A stretch of DNA of 64,000 nucleotides from Notamacropus eugenii (Eukaryota; Chordata; Mammalia; Diprotodontia; Macropodidae), in the NCBI RefSeq assembly GCF_028372415.1, contig NC_092875.1, positions 409,893,739 through 409,957,738 of the forward strand. Direction: 5' to 3'. Both the position numbers and the translations under genes were made by a program. Below are positions 11,080 through 22,825 of the stretch, piece after piece. The notes under the pieces were generated by a model, which ran no database searches, was not told the origin of the DNA, and was given only the letters and a program-made list of their open reading frames with translations. Numbering within the stretch: position 1 is the first letter of the stretch; each line of letters opens with the position of its first letter.

Positions 11080-11624
11080 GCATCATGTGTCGGGTGAATC
11101 ACTACCATCGCCCCTTCCCTCATACCCCAGTGGAGACATTCTAGGATCCTAGAATAGAACCACTACTCACAAAATGGGGCCTGCTTCCAGTCCAAGGTGT
11201 CCACCAGCTTCTTACCACTAATACCAACTACTGACTGACCAACGGCTGCTGGCATTTAAATGTACCCAGAAGCCTCAGGAATAGCAGCACCCCTCAGACT
11301 ACCAGCCTACAGTCCCTGTAGTCATCATCCAGGGACACAACCTTTATGGAGATATGATTTGACAACTACTTATGAAGGTGCTGCAGCTCCTACATCTTTA
11401 GGAAAAGCGTGTTCTTCCCACCAAAGTCCTTGGCATTGTCAAATAGTTCAATATCAGAAATAGATATTAGTTCATCGGTAAGAAGAGATACTGTTAGACC
11501 AGACCCTAAGGACCACGACTGGATGTTGAAACATCCTTCACATTTTGGCTCCCAGTTTGCACATAGTAAGTGATCAATAAGGGCTTTTTCATTCATTAAT
11601 TCATTCATGTTGAAACAATTTCTA

Positions 11625-11750
11625 GGTTCACAGGATCATAAATTTAAAGTTGGAGAGAACCTCCGAAGTCATTTACTTCAGTCCCTCATTTTACAGATTA
11701 GTGAACTGAGGCCCAAAGACATTAAATGATTTGCCCACAAGTAGCAGTTG
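11625..11750 (-). mobile_element. THER1/MIR-like SINE fragment
   Basis: caggatcataaatttaaagt, tcagtccctcattttacaga and gaactgaggcccaaag. Confidence 0.75.
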
Positions 11751-12114
11751 TCTAATGAGATAACCAAATCTTTAAAGAAATGTAGTTAAAAAGGCATCAT
11801 GATCATCTCTGACAACAATAAACACATACTGCTTTCTTCTTACACTAAACACTAGAAACAGAATTCAGACATTTATACCCAAAGCAATAATTATAAAGTA
11901 CTAGGTTAAGGATAAGGTTTACAGTATAGTTCATCTGGAATCATAGAATCCTAAAATGCTCAAGGGGATAAGAGTTCTCAGATTTCAAAATTAGTCTAAA
12001 TCCTTCATCTGTCAGAATTTGTGAAATCAAGTTTTATTTTGTTTTTACCTCAGGATTATTGTGAAAGGTAAATGGAATGTAGACAAAATGCTGCAAAACT
12101 TGATTCCCCTAGTT

Positions 12115-12317
12115 TGGGAGTGGGGGACCTTCAGCCTTGAGGCTACATGTGGCCCTCTAGGTCCTCAAGTGCTGTCCTTTGACTGAATCTGAACTTCACA
12201 GAACAAATTCCCTTAATAAAACAATTTGTTCTGTAAAACTTGGACTCAGTCAAAAGGCCACACTTGAGAACCTAGAGGGCCTCATGTGGCCTTGAGGATG
12301 CAGATTCCCCACCCTTG
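12115..12317. mobile_element. Palindromic non-autonomous hAT element
   Basis: Two arms are near-perfect inverted repeats (left: ggctacatgtggccctctag; right: its complement with ctagagggcctcatgtggcc) around a small loop at about 12215. Flanks show an 8-bp duplication, ccctagtt (12107-12114) and ccttagtt (12318-12325), with one mismatch; 8-bp duplications are typical of hAT transposons. Confidence 0.85.
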
Positions 12318-12340
12318 CCTTAGTTGTTAATGTTCTCACC

Positions 12341-12435
12341 CCTAATCTCTGTCTCTCTGTTTCTGTGTCTCTCTGTCCCTCTGTGTCTCTGTCTCTTTTT
12401 TCTTTCTGTCTCTGTCTCTCTCCCTCTATATGGGT
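12341..12435. repeat. TCTCTG-rich simple repeat
   Basis: Degenerate tct/ctg/gtctct units. Confidence 0.85.
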
Positions 12436-12929
12436 GTACATAATACACATAGTATTTGCTTAACTGAGTTCACATTGTTTCCCCTCAGTACCAGGGTTCC
12501 TATTACCCTGGGTCTTTGCAGTGAAACCACAGGGTACCAAGAAAGCATTTTAAATTTTCAAGGGATTTACTGAATCCTAATTCTGTTTGTGCAATCATAT
12601 CTTTGCAAAACTGAGTTTTCAGCAAGTAGAGCTCAAAAATCAACGTAGAACAGGAAATGAGGTTGTCAGTGCCTAATCTGATTGCAAGGCTTGCAAAGTT
12701 GCACAATGCCCAATGCGCACACATCCCATTAGTAAGTAAATGTGATAATTTATAAATGGCATAAAAATAGTATTTTTTCTTTCAATCATGTGTATTTTTT
12801 TTAACAGGTACTAAGTTGCTAGGACATAAATCCTTTGTAAATTATTTATACCTAACTACTTCATACAATTGTTAAGGATTTCTTTTGGCCTAAGGGCACT
12901 GTGTAGTGAGAAAATTTAGAAACCTCTTC

Positions 12930-13060
12930 CCTCCAGGGAGAATGTAAACTCCTTGAGGGCAGGTATTAAATTTTTTTCCTTTGTATCCCCTGTATCTAGT
13001 AGTATAACTAGCTCATAAGTACTAGGAACTTAAAAATGCTTCTTGAATTGAATTTAAAAT
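12930..13060 (+). mobile_element. L2 3' end
   Basis: gtaaactccttgagggcagg, then ttgtatcccctgtatctagt and an aaaatgcttcttgaattgaa end. Confidence 0.75.
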
Positions 13061-13499
13061 ATTTGATGGGACAGTTTTACCTATAAATGTTGTACTAGGG
13101 CTACAACAAATATAACCAATAAGCTTCCTCTTTGCCTCTGTTCAGTTTAAGTATTTGCTTACTTACTCTGACCCATATATAGACTGACCTTATGGTGCTT
13201 TCTTATGACTTTCTTAGAATACTCACTTCCTATATATTGCCTCAGAGCCCTTAGATAGTGGGTCACTAATACTGACACACATCCTGGTCTTCTGATAAGG
13301 GTTTGCCACGCCTTGTGGTGTCAGACTTCAGAATATTGAATATCATTCTGTTTACTTTTTGACTCATTCAGTTCTGTCTGGAACAAATCCCTGCTATAGG
13401 AAAAGAGACAGTTTCCTCTGTGTATGGAAGAATTATATTAGAAAGGCCACTCCTATCTCAGATACTTGCTATCTTGGACAACCACTTAACTGTCTTCAG

Positions 13500-13749
13500 C
13501 CATAATTTCTCCTTCCGATTCATGAGTGGTTGCTCTTTACTGCCTCTGTGGCCATGGTCAAGTTACCTTTTCCTCATTAATCTCAGTTTCATTTATAAAA
13601 TGAGGAGGTTGGACTAGATGGTTCCTAAAGTCCCTTCCATCTCTAAGTCTGTGATCCTATGAAATATAATGCCTAAAGCACAGGGTTTTTGTGAAGATTA
13701 TTTGAGATTATATTTGTAATGCGATTTGTGAACTTTAAAGGAGAATAAA
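13500..13749 (+). mobile_element. MIR-type SINE, interrupted by an LTR
   Basis: ctcagtttcatttataaaat, gaggttggactagatggttc and cccttccatctctaag, then the tail gtgaactttaaaggag. The remaining tail (ctattattc) resumes after the LTR at about 14363. Confidence 0.7.
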
Positions 13750-14356
13750 TGTCAGGCCTAGAGGCCTGTGGGCTACCCAAGTCTTCTTATCTCACCTCCC
13801 GAGGTCTTCGGTTGGCCAAACTGGATGCTCGTATGAGAGAAAGGACGTTCCAGAGTCGAACAAGGGTTGAGCTTTATTTCAGGGTCTAGTTACAAGTGCA
13901 GGGGAATTCTTCCTTAGGAGGGATAGAAGAATCTCCCAAGGAGACAAAGATCTTACAATAAGAGATTGGAAGCAGAAGTACAAGCGGGGAGAGAGGGGGA
14001 GGGTAGAGAAGGAGAAGAGGAAAAGCGGAGCCCCGCATCCTCCCTGGCCCCTCAGGTGCTAAGAGAGCCTTCAGGCTTCCCCGATCCCACCCAACTCTCC
14101 AGTCGCATAGCCCGCATCTGAATACCATGCTGTTAGATAACAATAGTGTGCCCAGATCCAGGACAATCCTGAGGGCGGGGAGATCTCTCTCCCATCACGT
14201 TTCTCACGGGAAGAGGCGGAAACACACGAGATAGCTCGGTTCACCTCGATTCCCAGCCATCTCCCGGGGGGGTCTCGTGAGAGCTCCAAGACCCAGAACC
14301 TCCCACCTCTACCCGCCCGAGACTGTCCACACGGAACTGAGCTTCCAACCCCAACA
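13750..14356 (-). mobile_element. Solo LTR of an endogenous retrovirus (class II-like)
   Basis: A 607-bp element begins TG and ends CA on the minus strand (tgttggggttggaagctcag ... ggcctgaca). It is flanked by a perfect 6-bp duplication, aataaa, at 13744-13749 and 14357-14362. A poly(A) signal in ctgaaataaagctcaaccc marks the R region. It is GC-rich and CpG-bearing, unlike its surroundings, which suggests a fairly recent insertion. No internal viral sequence is present. The 6-bp duplication favours a class II (beta-like) element, but this is inference. Confidence 0.85.
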
Positions 14357-14454
14357 AATAAAAGTATCAACTATTATTCTTTATTTTGTCATAGGATACT
14401 ACAGGAAGAAATGTATCTACCATGACTTATGTAATCTGAATTAAACCAGTTAAC

Positions 14455-14635
14455 ATGGTATGGCATTTAGAGATCATTTAGTCCAACCTTCCTCCATTTA
14501 TAGAAGAGGATGGTGCAAAGAGATTGACTGGGTTGCCCATGGTCACATAGCTGGTTTTCAGAGCCCAATTTCAAAATCAAGTTTCATGGCTCCAAGTCAG
14601 TGTCCTTTCCACTGTGCCACACTGTTGTCACTGAC
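14455..14635 (-). mobile_element. THER1/MIR-like SINE
   Basis: agagatcatttagtccaacc, gggttgcccatggtcacata, gctggttttcagagccc and ttccactgtgccacactg. Confidence 0.75.
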
Positions 14636-14665
14636 ATCCTGAAAAGAAAGGACACAAATTAATTT

Positions 14666-14869
14666 CAGGGGCAGGGAACCTGAAGCCTCAATACCATATG
14701 TGGCCTTCTAGGTCATCAGGTGCAGCCTTTTGACTCAGTCCAAGTTTTACAGAACAAATCCTTTTATTAAGGGGATTTGTTCTGTAAAGTTTGGATTTGG
14801 TCAAAGGGCCACACTTGAGGACCTAGAGGACCACATGTGACCCTGAAGCTGCAGGTTCCCTAGCCCCGG
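14666..14869. mobile_element. Palindromic hAT element, same family as 12115
   Basis: Starts caggggcagggaacctgaag and ends gcaggttccctagccccg, with inverted arms around ttaaggggatttgttctgta. It is the best-preserved copy of the family here. Confidence 0.85.
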
Positions 14870-15334
14870 ATTAGACTTTCTACTTGAGCTAAACTCCCTC
14901 AGGAATAGCTTGATTCTTTGGACTTCCAAGCTATTAAGTTGTAGTAGAACTATGGTAGAAACTACTTTTCAAGGATGTAGAATTTTAAGAGAAAAAAAGA
15001 TGAAACCCCATTTCCGCATGAATTAGCCAAAGAAATACTTTAAGAATAGGGTGGTATGGTTTTACAATCTCTACCCTCTTTCTTTGTATTTGTTGATGGT
15101 GGGAATCAGTGTTTGTTTTGGTAGATGTTTGGGGAGTTTAAATGTTTTCTTTTCTTCTGTAGGACTGTTTGGGACATACCATATAAGAAGAAAAAAGGGA
15201 GCGTTGTGTAAGGCACTGTACTAGGTGCTAGGGTCAGGAATAGGGACTAGCCATGATTTCATTGTAATAAGGAAACATTTTCTACCCATTCAGGTTAGCA
15301 CCTTCTCTTCAGATTAGAGTCTTAGAGAGTATCC

Positions 15335-15450
15335 TAGAGGTGATGTCTGCAGGGTCATATAGTCAATATGTGTCAGAGGGACAACTTGAACTCATTTAAG
15401 ATTTCCTGGTCCTGAGTCTACTTCTGTATCTCCTACCAGACAACATCTCT
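15335..15450 (-). mobile_element. MIR-type SINE fragment
   Basis: gcagggtcatatagtcaata, then gacaacttgaactcatttaa and gatttcctggtcctgagtct. Confidence 0.6.
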
Positions 15451-15454
15451 TTAA

Positions 15455-16640
15455 GAACAGGTGACAAAAGCAAAACAAATAAACAACAACAAAAACCATT
15501 CCTTGTCCTCAGAGAGCTAAATTCAGTTGAAGTCATAAATTGATATACAGCATAGTTTCAAGGAGAGAACACTAAAGTCTAAGAGAATCAGAGAAGATTT
15601 TCTATAGGAGGTGATTTGCAAGAATCCAGAGATTATAAAAAGTAGAGGCCAGAAGGGAATGTCTTCCAAGCTTGTCTAAAAGCATGAAGATAGGAGGATT
15701 GTTGAGTTTAGGGGAGAACAAGTACTATAATTTGGTTATAGTATAGGGTATACGAAGTAATAAGAAGGAGAAATAAACTCAGAGAGATAAGCTAGAGAGA
15801 AATTGAGTAGGGATTTAAACATGTCAAGCTGATTGGTTTGTGCTTCATCCTTGTGACAACAGAGAAGCACTGAAGGCTCTTGAGAAACAATTTGAAAGCA
15901 GGGATTATATCCGTTTTTGTCTTATATTCAAAGCACTTAGTATAGAGCATGTGTAATATCCCACTCTGGGTTCGTGTGAGGGACTCACATTGCCCCTGAC
16001 AGGTTGAGTTCCCAGAAGGCTAGGAAGGGGATAGTCCTAGAAAATGGCTGTCCTTCTAATCTCTAGCCCAGGACCCTCCATTGTTGTTCTTTGTCCTTAA
16101 CAACCAGTCAGGACAATGACAGCAGATTCTTCTTCTCTTTGAATCCCTGAGAATATCTGTTTGTCACCACCTGGAAGAGAAAGGTGGCGGCTTGCCTCCT
16201 CTGTTGCACAAATTCTCAATGATTCAAAAGGCTTTCTCATTCAGTAAGCCATTTGGCATTACCTTATTGTGGTTAGTTTCAATTTAGTCAATTTCACCTC
16301 CTATACTCCTTAGTAATGTTATGTAAATGATTGACTCCAGATAAAGACATTCATGAAGTCGTATGTACTGGAGACAGATTCACAGTAGTACTGTACTCTT
16401 CTTGTGTAAATGAAATATTAAGCCTCCTACCCTTTCTAGAGTGAGGGATGTTTGTTCTGTATCTGTAAGCTTTCCATTTTACATCTCAGTATCTCTGTCT
16501 TTTAGCTCCTACAAGATCTTCAGCTTTTGATGAAGTTTTTGAGTGATAGTAAGGCCAATTAGGGTAATTATTTTGACTGCTCTGTGCAGGATGAATTGGA
16601 GAGGGGAGACTCTGGAAGCTGAGAGTCCAATTTGGAAGAA
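15455..16640 (-). mobile_element. L2 LINE (antisense), split by a later insertion
   Basis: The left part (to about 15895) has gagattttctataggagg, ggagaacaagtac and gaagcactgaaggctcttga. The right part resumes at about 16552 with ttattttgactgctctgtgc and aggatgaattggagagggga. In intact copies these two pieces are adjacent, so 15896-16551 is inserted sequence. Confidence 0.65.
15896..16551. mobile_element. Unclassified insertion within L2 (starts with an L2-tail-like piece)
   Basis: The first about 57 bp (caaagcacttagtatagagc) resemble an L2 sense tail. The remaining about 590 bp, from tgtaatatcccactctgggt, match no family I recognise. It is more CG-balanced than its flanks and begins with tg, so it may be a diverged LTR, but no matching end or target duplication was found. 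Confidence 0.4.
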
Positions 16641-16889
16641 GAGGCAACCGTCTCGATAAGACTTTTTATTGTAGAATCAGAGAACTATAAAATTAATAAA
16701 CAGGGTTATTATTATAGGGTAAAGATCAATTTAAGGATTATAAATCCTAGATAATATAATAACCATATCCACTATGGGTCATGCATTTGAACACTAGAAT
16801 TACTTTGTACTGTCAATACTTTTTCTTTAATGTAATCTATTGTAGTTTGATTGTACCTCTACAGGGTCTTGAAGTTATATAGTTCTATG

Positions 16890-17030
16890 GGATCATGAAA
16901 GATGTAGAGCTGGAAGGGACCTTATCAATCATTTAGTCCAATCCTCTCAGTTTGTAGATGATAAAACTGAGTACCTGGGAAGAAAATGAGTTGCCCAAAA
17001 GTCATAAAGTCCCTAAGCGTTTGGAGAAGT
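16890..17030 (-). mobile_element. THER1/MIR-like SINE
   Basis: gtagagctggaagggacctt, catttagtccaatcctctca and gatgataaaactgag. Confidence 0.75.
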
Positions 17031-17534
17031 CATAGGCTTACTGGCACCCTGCCATTTATGGTTAAATAAAGGATAAATAAAATAAATGATTAAGGAGATT
17101 AGAAGGGGGAACATGTTCTCCATACACACATATATACACAAGTGAATTAAGGTTAAGGTGGAGATAAATCAAGAACTGAAATCTCATCATCTGAAAAAAC
17201 AAAACAAAACCTTCCAGAAGAGATGAACTTTATTTTTTGAGATTTAAGGAAAATATTACAGAAAGCAGAGCTCCAAGTTCTGTAAATAGAAGTCACAACT
17301 GCCCAGGAAAGCATAAATGTGGGAAGCAAGGATGATATTCATCTTTACAGCTACATCCCTGTATGAGACTAGAGGTTAGGATCTTTTGGTCAATCTTTGA
17401 GTGGAAATGGCGACAATATTATAGGTAAAATCTTAACAAGCCATCTTTCAAAAAGACATTTTTCATTTTAATAATTTCACATCTATATAATATTGTCATT
17501 TATTAATAGTTGTCAGGCAGTAAAAGTTTTACTG

Positions 17535-17595
17535 GATGAGAGAGAGATACAGAGAAAGAGACAGAGAGAGAGACAGAGAGACAGACAGACAGAGT
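17535..17595. repeat. GAGACA-rich simple repeat
   Basis: gagaca/gacagacaga units. The neighbouring 17030-17530 and 17600-18640 show no recognisable feature. Confidence 0.9.
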
Positions 17596-18639
17596 TTTTC
17601 TGATGTTAGGGAAAAGAAACTGCCCCCAGCTAACAAAAGAGTAATGAATATTCTGTTGAATCTTGGAAAAACTTAAACCAAATAACCAAATAATTATGCT
17701 AGTGTTGCTCAGTGAATCCAGGACAAAACAGTTTAAGAAGCCTTCAATCCTAATTCTCCATAAATGTAGATTGAATCATATGCTTGAATGGGTGTGGATA
17801 TTGGGAAGAACAAAAAGAAATATGAAACCACTGCCCTAGGATAGGAGAATCCAGGCTAGTTTAAAACAGAAAGAAAAGATAGCATCTTCACTCAGTAAGC
17901 AGAAGTAGATAGGAGGAAGTTACCTCTCAGGCCATGGCAAACTCTGTTAAGAATGAATGTACTTTTCCAATTCATGCCTTCTAGTAAGAGGGAAAATGAT
18001 TCATTTGCAACTCATTCAATGACATGTATCATATGAGAAATGAAGTATATAAGTGGAACTAGAGGTTTTAACACAAGGAGTCACATTTGAATTCATAGGC
18101 ATCACCAAAACTTGGTGTCCTGAGATATGTTGGAGCTAGCTTTTTTCTGGCTCTCAATTTTCAGGGTGAACATTTACGCCTCAGAAACTGGCAAACTCTA
18201 TAAATCATGGCTAGATTTATTAAATTGACTAAAATGTAATTGGGAACTATTTAACAAAATAAATAAAAACACAGTAGAGCATAGATAATGTTAGTATGTG
18301 GTTTTCTAAGTCACTATGTAGCCTGCAGGGATATACTGTTGAGTGGCTCCCTTTGGATGTGAGTTTGGCTTCACTGGTCTAGCTCTTTAACAGACTCCAT
18401 ATGGGGTTACAACCCACAGTTTAAGAAGTACAGAATGCGTCACAGGTGGAAAAGTTTAAGAAAGCCCTGGCCTAGACTTAAGAAAATGATGAAGAAAATG
18501 TTCAATGCAGATTAAATCTAAAAGTGTGTTGTATGTATTTTTTTTTCTGGAAAACTGGTTGTTAAACATTTACAAGCGCCCTGAATGAAGCACTCTATTG
18601 GAATATAGCTCTTGATGGGTATAACTTTTTGATGAGTAC

Positions 18640-19070
18640 AACTTTTGTTGTTGTTGTTGTGGTTTTTGTCCTTCATTTTTGGAGAAGACCAATAGCATCA
18701 CAGGTGATGACTTGTGCATGAATTAAATTTAAGTGAGGCAGGCTGGTACAAAGTCATCAACCTTACTCTCTCTTCCTTAGTCATCAAAGTCCAGGGACAA
18801 AAATCAAGACAATTGGTGAGGATGACTGTGGCATCTTTGATGCTTTACCAAACTCTACATACTTTATAATATCTGTTTCACCCACCTTCTTGATCTTTGG
18901 AACAAATTGTTCTTATTTACTCATTCCATCAGGAAAAGTCTTCTCATGCTTGGGGTAGATATCCCCCTAACTCACTGAAGGTATAAGGCGCACTAATTAC
19001 CCTTAGCCTGTTTTTGCCCTTCTGGGAAGTAGATTTACTAGGTGTGGCTACTGTGCATGCTGAAGCTTCT
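18640..19070 (+). mobile_element. RTE-derived SINE/LINE tail
   Basis: gtccttcatttttggagaag, accaatagcatcacaggtga, aatttaagtgaggcaggctg and later gctactgtgcatgctgaagc follow the marsupial RTE-type SINE pattern. Confidence 0.65.
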
Positions 19071-19691
19071 TGGAACCATGGGTGAGAGTTGGGTGAAAAG
19101 TACAGGATAAGTAAAAAAAAGAAGGGAGTTTGGGGAAGAATGTGTAATATTGTATATCAAGAAGGTGTATTTATGTGAGGAAATCCAGGAACTAGAGAGC
19201 ATGGTGGAGAGTATTAGACCAAAGGTCATTGGAGGGAAATGAGATTGTATCATCAGACCATAACACAGAACTACTGCACAGAAATGGACCAAGAGGAGTT
19301 TGGGAAATAGGTTTCAAATATCTAGATATCTCCTGGAACTCTCTTTCTCTCATTTAACATTAGCTAGTGTGTTTGGGCAGGGAAAGAGAAATGGGGGCAT
19401 GGATTCTTTCCTTTGAAAACTGCTTGTTCATATATGATTTTGTCTCTTCTCAGACCATGCTACCATTGTGGTGTAGGTCTTCATCACCTCATACCTAGAC
19501 TATTGAAATAGCCTCCTGGTGCCATGTCTCTCTCCATTCTAGCTGCCAAGGTGATCTTCCTGAAGCATAGGTGACTATGTCACCCCATCTATCCCATAAA
19601 CTCCAGTGGTTCCCTATTACCTCTAGGATCAACTATAAAGCCTTCTGCTGGGCATTCAAAGCCCTCATAACTTGTTCTACCTCCACCCCTC

Positions 19692-19749
<58 letters not shown>

Positions 19750-19752
19750 CAC
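19692..19752. repeat. (CA)n microsatellite within L2
   Basis: About 30 AC units, one interrupted by acg. Confidence 0.97.
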
Positions 19753-19774
19753 CTTTCCAGTCATCTCATACCTT

Positions 19775-19998
19775 TGTTGTTGTTCAGTCCTGTCTGACTC
19801 TTTGAGACCCTGTGGACAATCATTTTCTTGGCAAAGATACTATAGTGGTTTGCCATTTCCTTCTCCATTGGATTAAGGCAAACAGAGGTTAGGTGACTTA
19901 CTTGCCCAGGGTCACACACCTTGTAAGTGTATGAGGCTCGATTTGAACTCAGGTCTTCCTGCCCACATTTTATTCACTGAGCCATCTAGTTTCCCCTT
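19775..19998 (-). mobile_element. tRNA-derived marsupial SINE inserted in L2
   Basis: ttgttgttcagtcctgtctg, gggtcacacaccttgtaagt and ttgaactcaggtcttcctgc. The flanking tctcatacctt and ccttcttatacctt look like a diverged target duplication. Confidence 0.8.
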
Positions 19999-20967
19999 CT
20001 TATACCTTACTCTTCTTTAAATACCCTGAAATCTAGTAATACTGTTTTCCTTGCTTTGTCTCAAATAAGACACTATATCTTTGGACTCTGGACATTTTCC
20101 TGCTTTCTCACTGTGCTTGAAATGCTCTCCCTCCTCATTTTTTCTCTCCGGTTTTCCTGGCTTTACTGACTTCTGTCAAGTCCCAGCTAAAAGCCTACCT
20201 CCTGTTGGAAGCCTTTTCTGATTCCACTTAATTCTAGCACCTCCCCTCTGTTGATTATTTCCAATTTTTCCTTCATATAATTTGTTTCTACACAGTTATC
20301 TGCATCTGATCTTCTCCACTGTACTGTGAGCTCCTGGAGAACAGGGGATGTCTTTTACCTTTCTTTGAATCTGGAGCATTTAGCAGTGTTTTGCACTTCA
20401 TTGATACTTAATAAATGCTCATTTACTGACTGGTGCAATCTGCCATGCTTTCATGGAAGATGACATGACAAATTAAAGACTTCATCAGTTTTCCAGTCAT
20501 TCACTGAGGACGCTGCATCTAGAGCATGCATCTCCTTCCAAGAACTTCCAAGATGTGAAGCCCTGTGACACCCAGTACTTCTTTCATTTGGAAAAGTGAT
20601 TTTTTTTTAAAAAGCATCCATGTAAAAAAAAAATTAAAAACAAAAAGCATCCATGTCTTTTGAGTTTATGTTATCCTAAAGACAACGAAATTTGCATGCT
20701 TAAAAGCATTTAATTTGGCTTAAAAGCTTAAGAGTCTTGCTATTCATAAGTAACTTAATAGCTCCTTCTCCTGTGTTTTTCGGCATTGAAATATCTTGAG
20801 CGACATCATTCCTTTGAAGGGAGTTGAGAGCCATGGATTAAATATCCAGTGTCTTGTGGTACACAAATAAATAAAATGATGTATTTATTCCTTTATTCAA
20901 TTTAATTTACACCTTGAAAAAATAAAAACCATATATAAGAGTTTAGCCTTATATCCCATCCTCTTGT

Positions 20968-20968
20968 T

Positions 20969-21001
<33 letters not shown>
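20968..21001. repeat. (TG)n(TA)n microsatellite
   Basis: tgtgtgtgtg followed by about 12 TA units. The 20450-20930 and 21005-21970 stretches hold no recognisable gene or repeat. Confidence 0.95.
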
Positions 21002-21004
<3 letters not shown>

Positions 21005-22109
21005 TTTCCTTGTTTTTATGATAATTAAGTTAATTATTAAAACAGAAGAAGAATCTGAGGTCTTAATAGGTCAGCAATTAGGTCCAGAGGAGTATTTTAT
21101 TTGGTCCCTTGACCCAACTGGAAAGGAAATTTAAATAATCACTTCTATTGGTTATACAGTCATTAAGATACCACACTATTCACCAAGATCAACTATGTTT
21201 TTCTACTTTTATGTTACCTAAGGCCCAGTCTTATGTTTCATAAGACTATCCCTTCCCATAAGGGGTCCTAACTTTGAACTCTGGGGGATTTTGCCTCCAA
21301 AGATAACAAATCAATATTTTCTTACATTTGCTGGTTTATTATGATCCCCCTGAAAGTTTCAGAGAATATTCTTTAATTAAAGTTTAGTTGTGATTTTTAT
21401 GTAGCTTCTTCCACAAAAGTGATTAACAAGGTCCCTTATAGAAAGGTATTCACTACACAAAATATCAAATCTTAGGTATCATTTGTTTCTCACCACAAAG
21501 AAATGTTTAAAACATAAAAGACTCATAAGCATGCATTAACCTGGGCATAGAACATAAACTATAACCCATTACCTCTAATCTTATTTCCCAGGAGATAGGA
21601 AAGACACCTTGGAGATTTGTGGGATTGCCGATAGATTTCACTTACCTCTCAGTTTGCTTTCCCTGAGCAACAACCAAAAGTTCAGATTTTTAGCCCCCTA
21701 GGCATACAAGACTCATCTTCCTGGTAGTAACCATCATCTTCAAAAGGGTATAATTACAGGGAACACCTCTTATCAGGCAACCAGCACCCAATTCAATGAC
21801 TCATGACTTCTCAAACACAGGAAGTTACCAAGGCTGGAAATGTACACTTCTCAGGATTGCTGTTTAAAGACCTTCTCAAGATAGCTCTTTAGTGACCTTT
21901 CTCAGGGAAAGAAACACAAAGAATAAGAGTAAATCAGGGACTTGAGATATTGCCTCAGAATGACCTAGCCAAGCATGTGTTCTCACTTACATATTAATAT
22001 AGGCTTCATAATTACAGCTGGGGAGAGGGAAAAAAGAGAAATCTCCTCTTCCTCCTCATTGGGAGTTGAAGGAAGAGAGAGAAGATTCTTAGACCACACT
22101 TCCAAAAAA

Positions 22110-22245
22110 AAGAAGACAGAGAGTCAAAGACAGAGAGATATGGGGAAAGATAGAGAGAGACAGAGACAGAAAAAGATGGAGAAAGAGAGAGAAAGATGGG
22201 GGGGGGGGAGAAAAAGATGGAAGTATGGAGGAGGGAGGAAGGCGG
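22110..22245. repeat. GA-rich low-complexity tract with a G10 run
   Basis: Purine-rich agagaga/gagaaag sequence with a run of ten or more G at about 22199. Confidence 0.9.
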
Positions 22246-22395
22246 AGATTTTGCCCTCTCTTTTTAAATCTTACTGAGTGGGGTATTTATAGATGGCACA
22301 AACAAAGCATGAGTAGCAAGTTGAGCCATAGAAAGACATGCTTTAAAAAGTTTTTTTTTTCCTCTTCTTTGTTCAAATTTTAGTTGGAAGGATTA

Positions 22396-22660
22396 GAGAT
22401 GGCAGCTAGGTGGCACAGTGATGGAGTGGTGGATTTGGAATCAGAAAGATGTGAATTTGAATCCTGGCTCAGACACTTATTATCAATGTGTACAAATCTC
22501 TGTGAGTCAGTTTCCTTATCTGTAGGATAAGGATAAAAACAGTCCTTATAAGGATATTATGAGGACCGAAGGAGGTATTATATGTAAAGTCCTTTGCAAA
22601 CTTGAAGTGCTATATAAATGTTAGCTATTGTTGTAATTTATTATTATTGTTGTTAGCTGA
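22396..22660 (+). mobile_element. Marsupial SINE with MIR-type tail
   Basis: ggcagctaggtggcacagtg, gtgaatttgaatcctggctc, gtcagtttccttatctgtag and gcaaacttgaagtgctatat. Confidence 0.85.
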
Positions 22661-22825
22661 GACCATTACCAAATATCCAGAAAAATCTCAAGGAATCATG
22701 TTACAAATAATCTTTCAGCTGCTGGATTTGTATTTAAATAAAAAAAGATAGAAATTTTAGAAAAAGTGGAGAGATGCAGCCAGTTAAAATGAAAGCTGGA
22801 GAAAGGGTTTTTCCAAATATAGTGG

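Larger units (their letters stand above)
19445..20432 (+). mobile_element. L2 LINE 3' region, interrupted
   Basis: accatgctaccattgtggtg, caccccatctatcccataaa, ctccagtggttccctattac, later ttgaaatgctctccctcctc, ggagaacaggggatgtcttt and the tail cttaataaatgctcatttac. A CA microsatellite (19692) and a SINE (19775-19998) interrupt it. Confidence 0.85.

Noticed and set aside
13886-14370. Open frames of 85 and 99 codons on the minus strand
   Set aside because: Both lie inside the solo LTR and are by-products of its GC-rich sequence.
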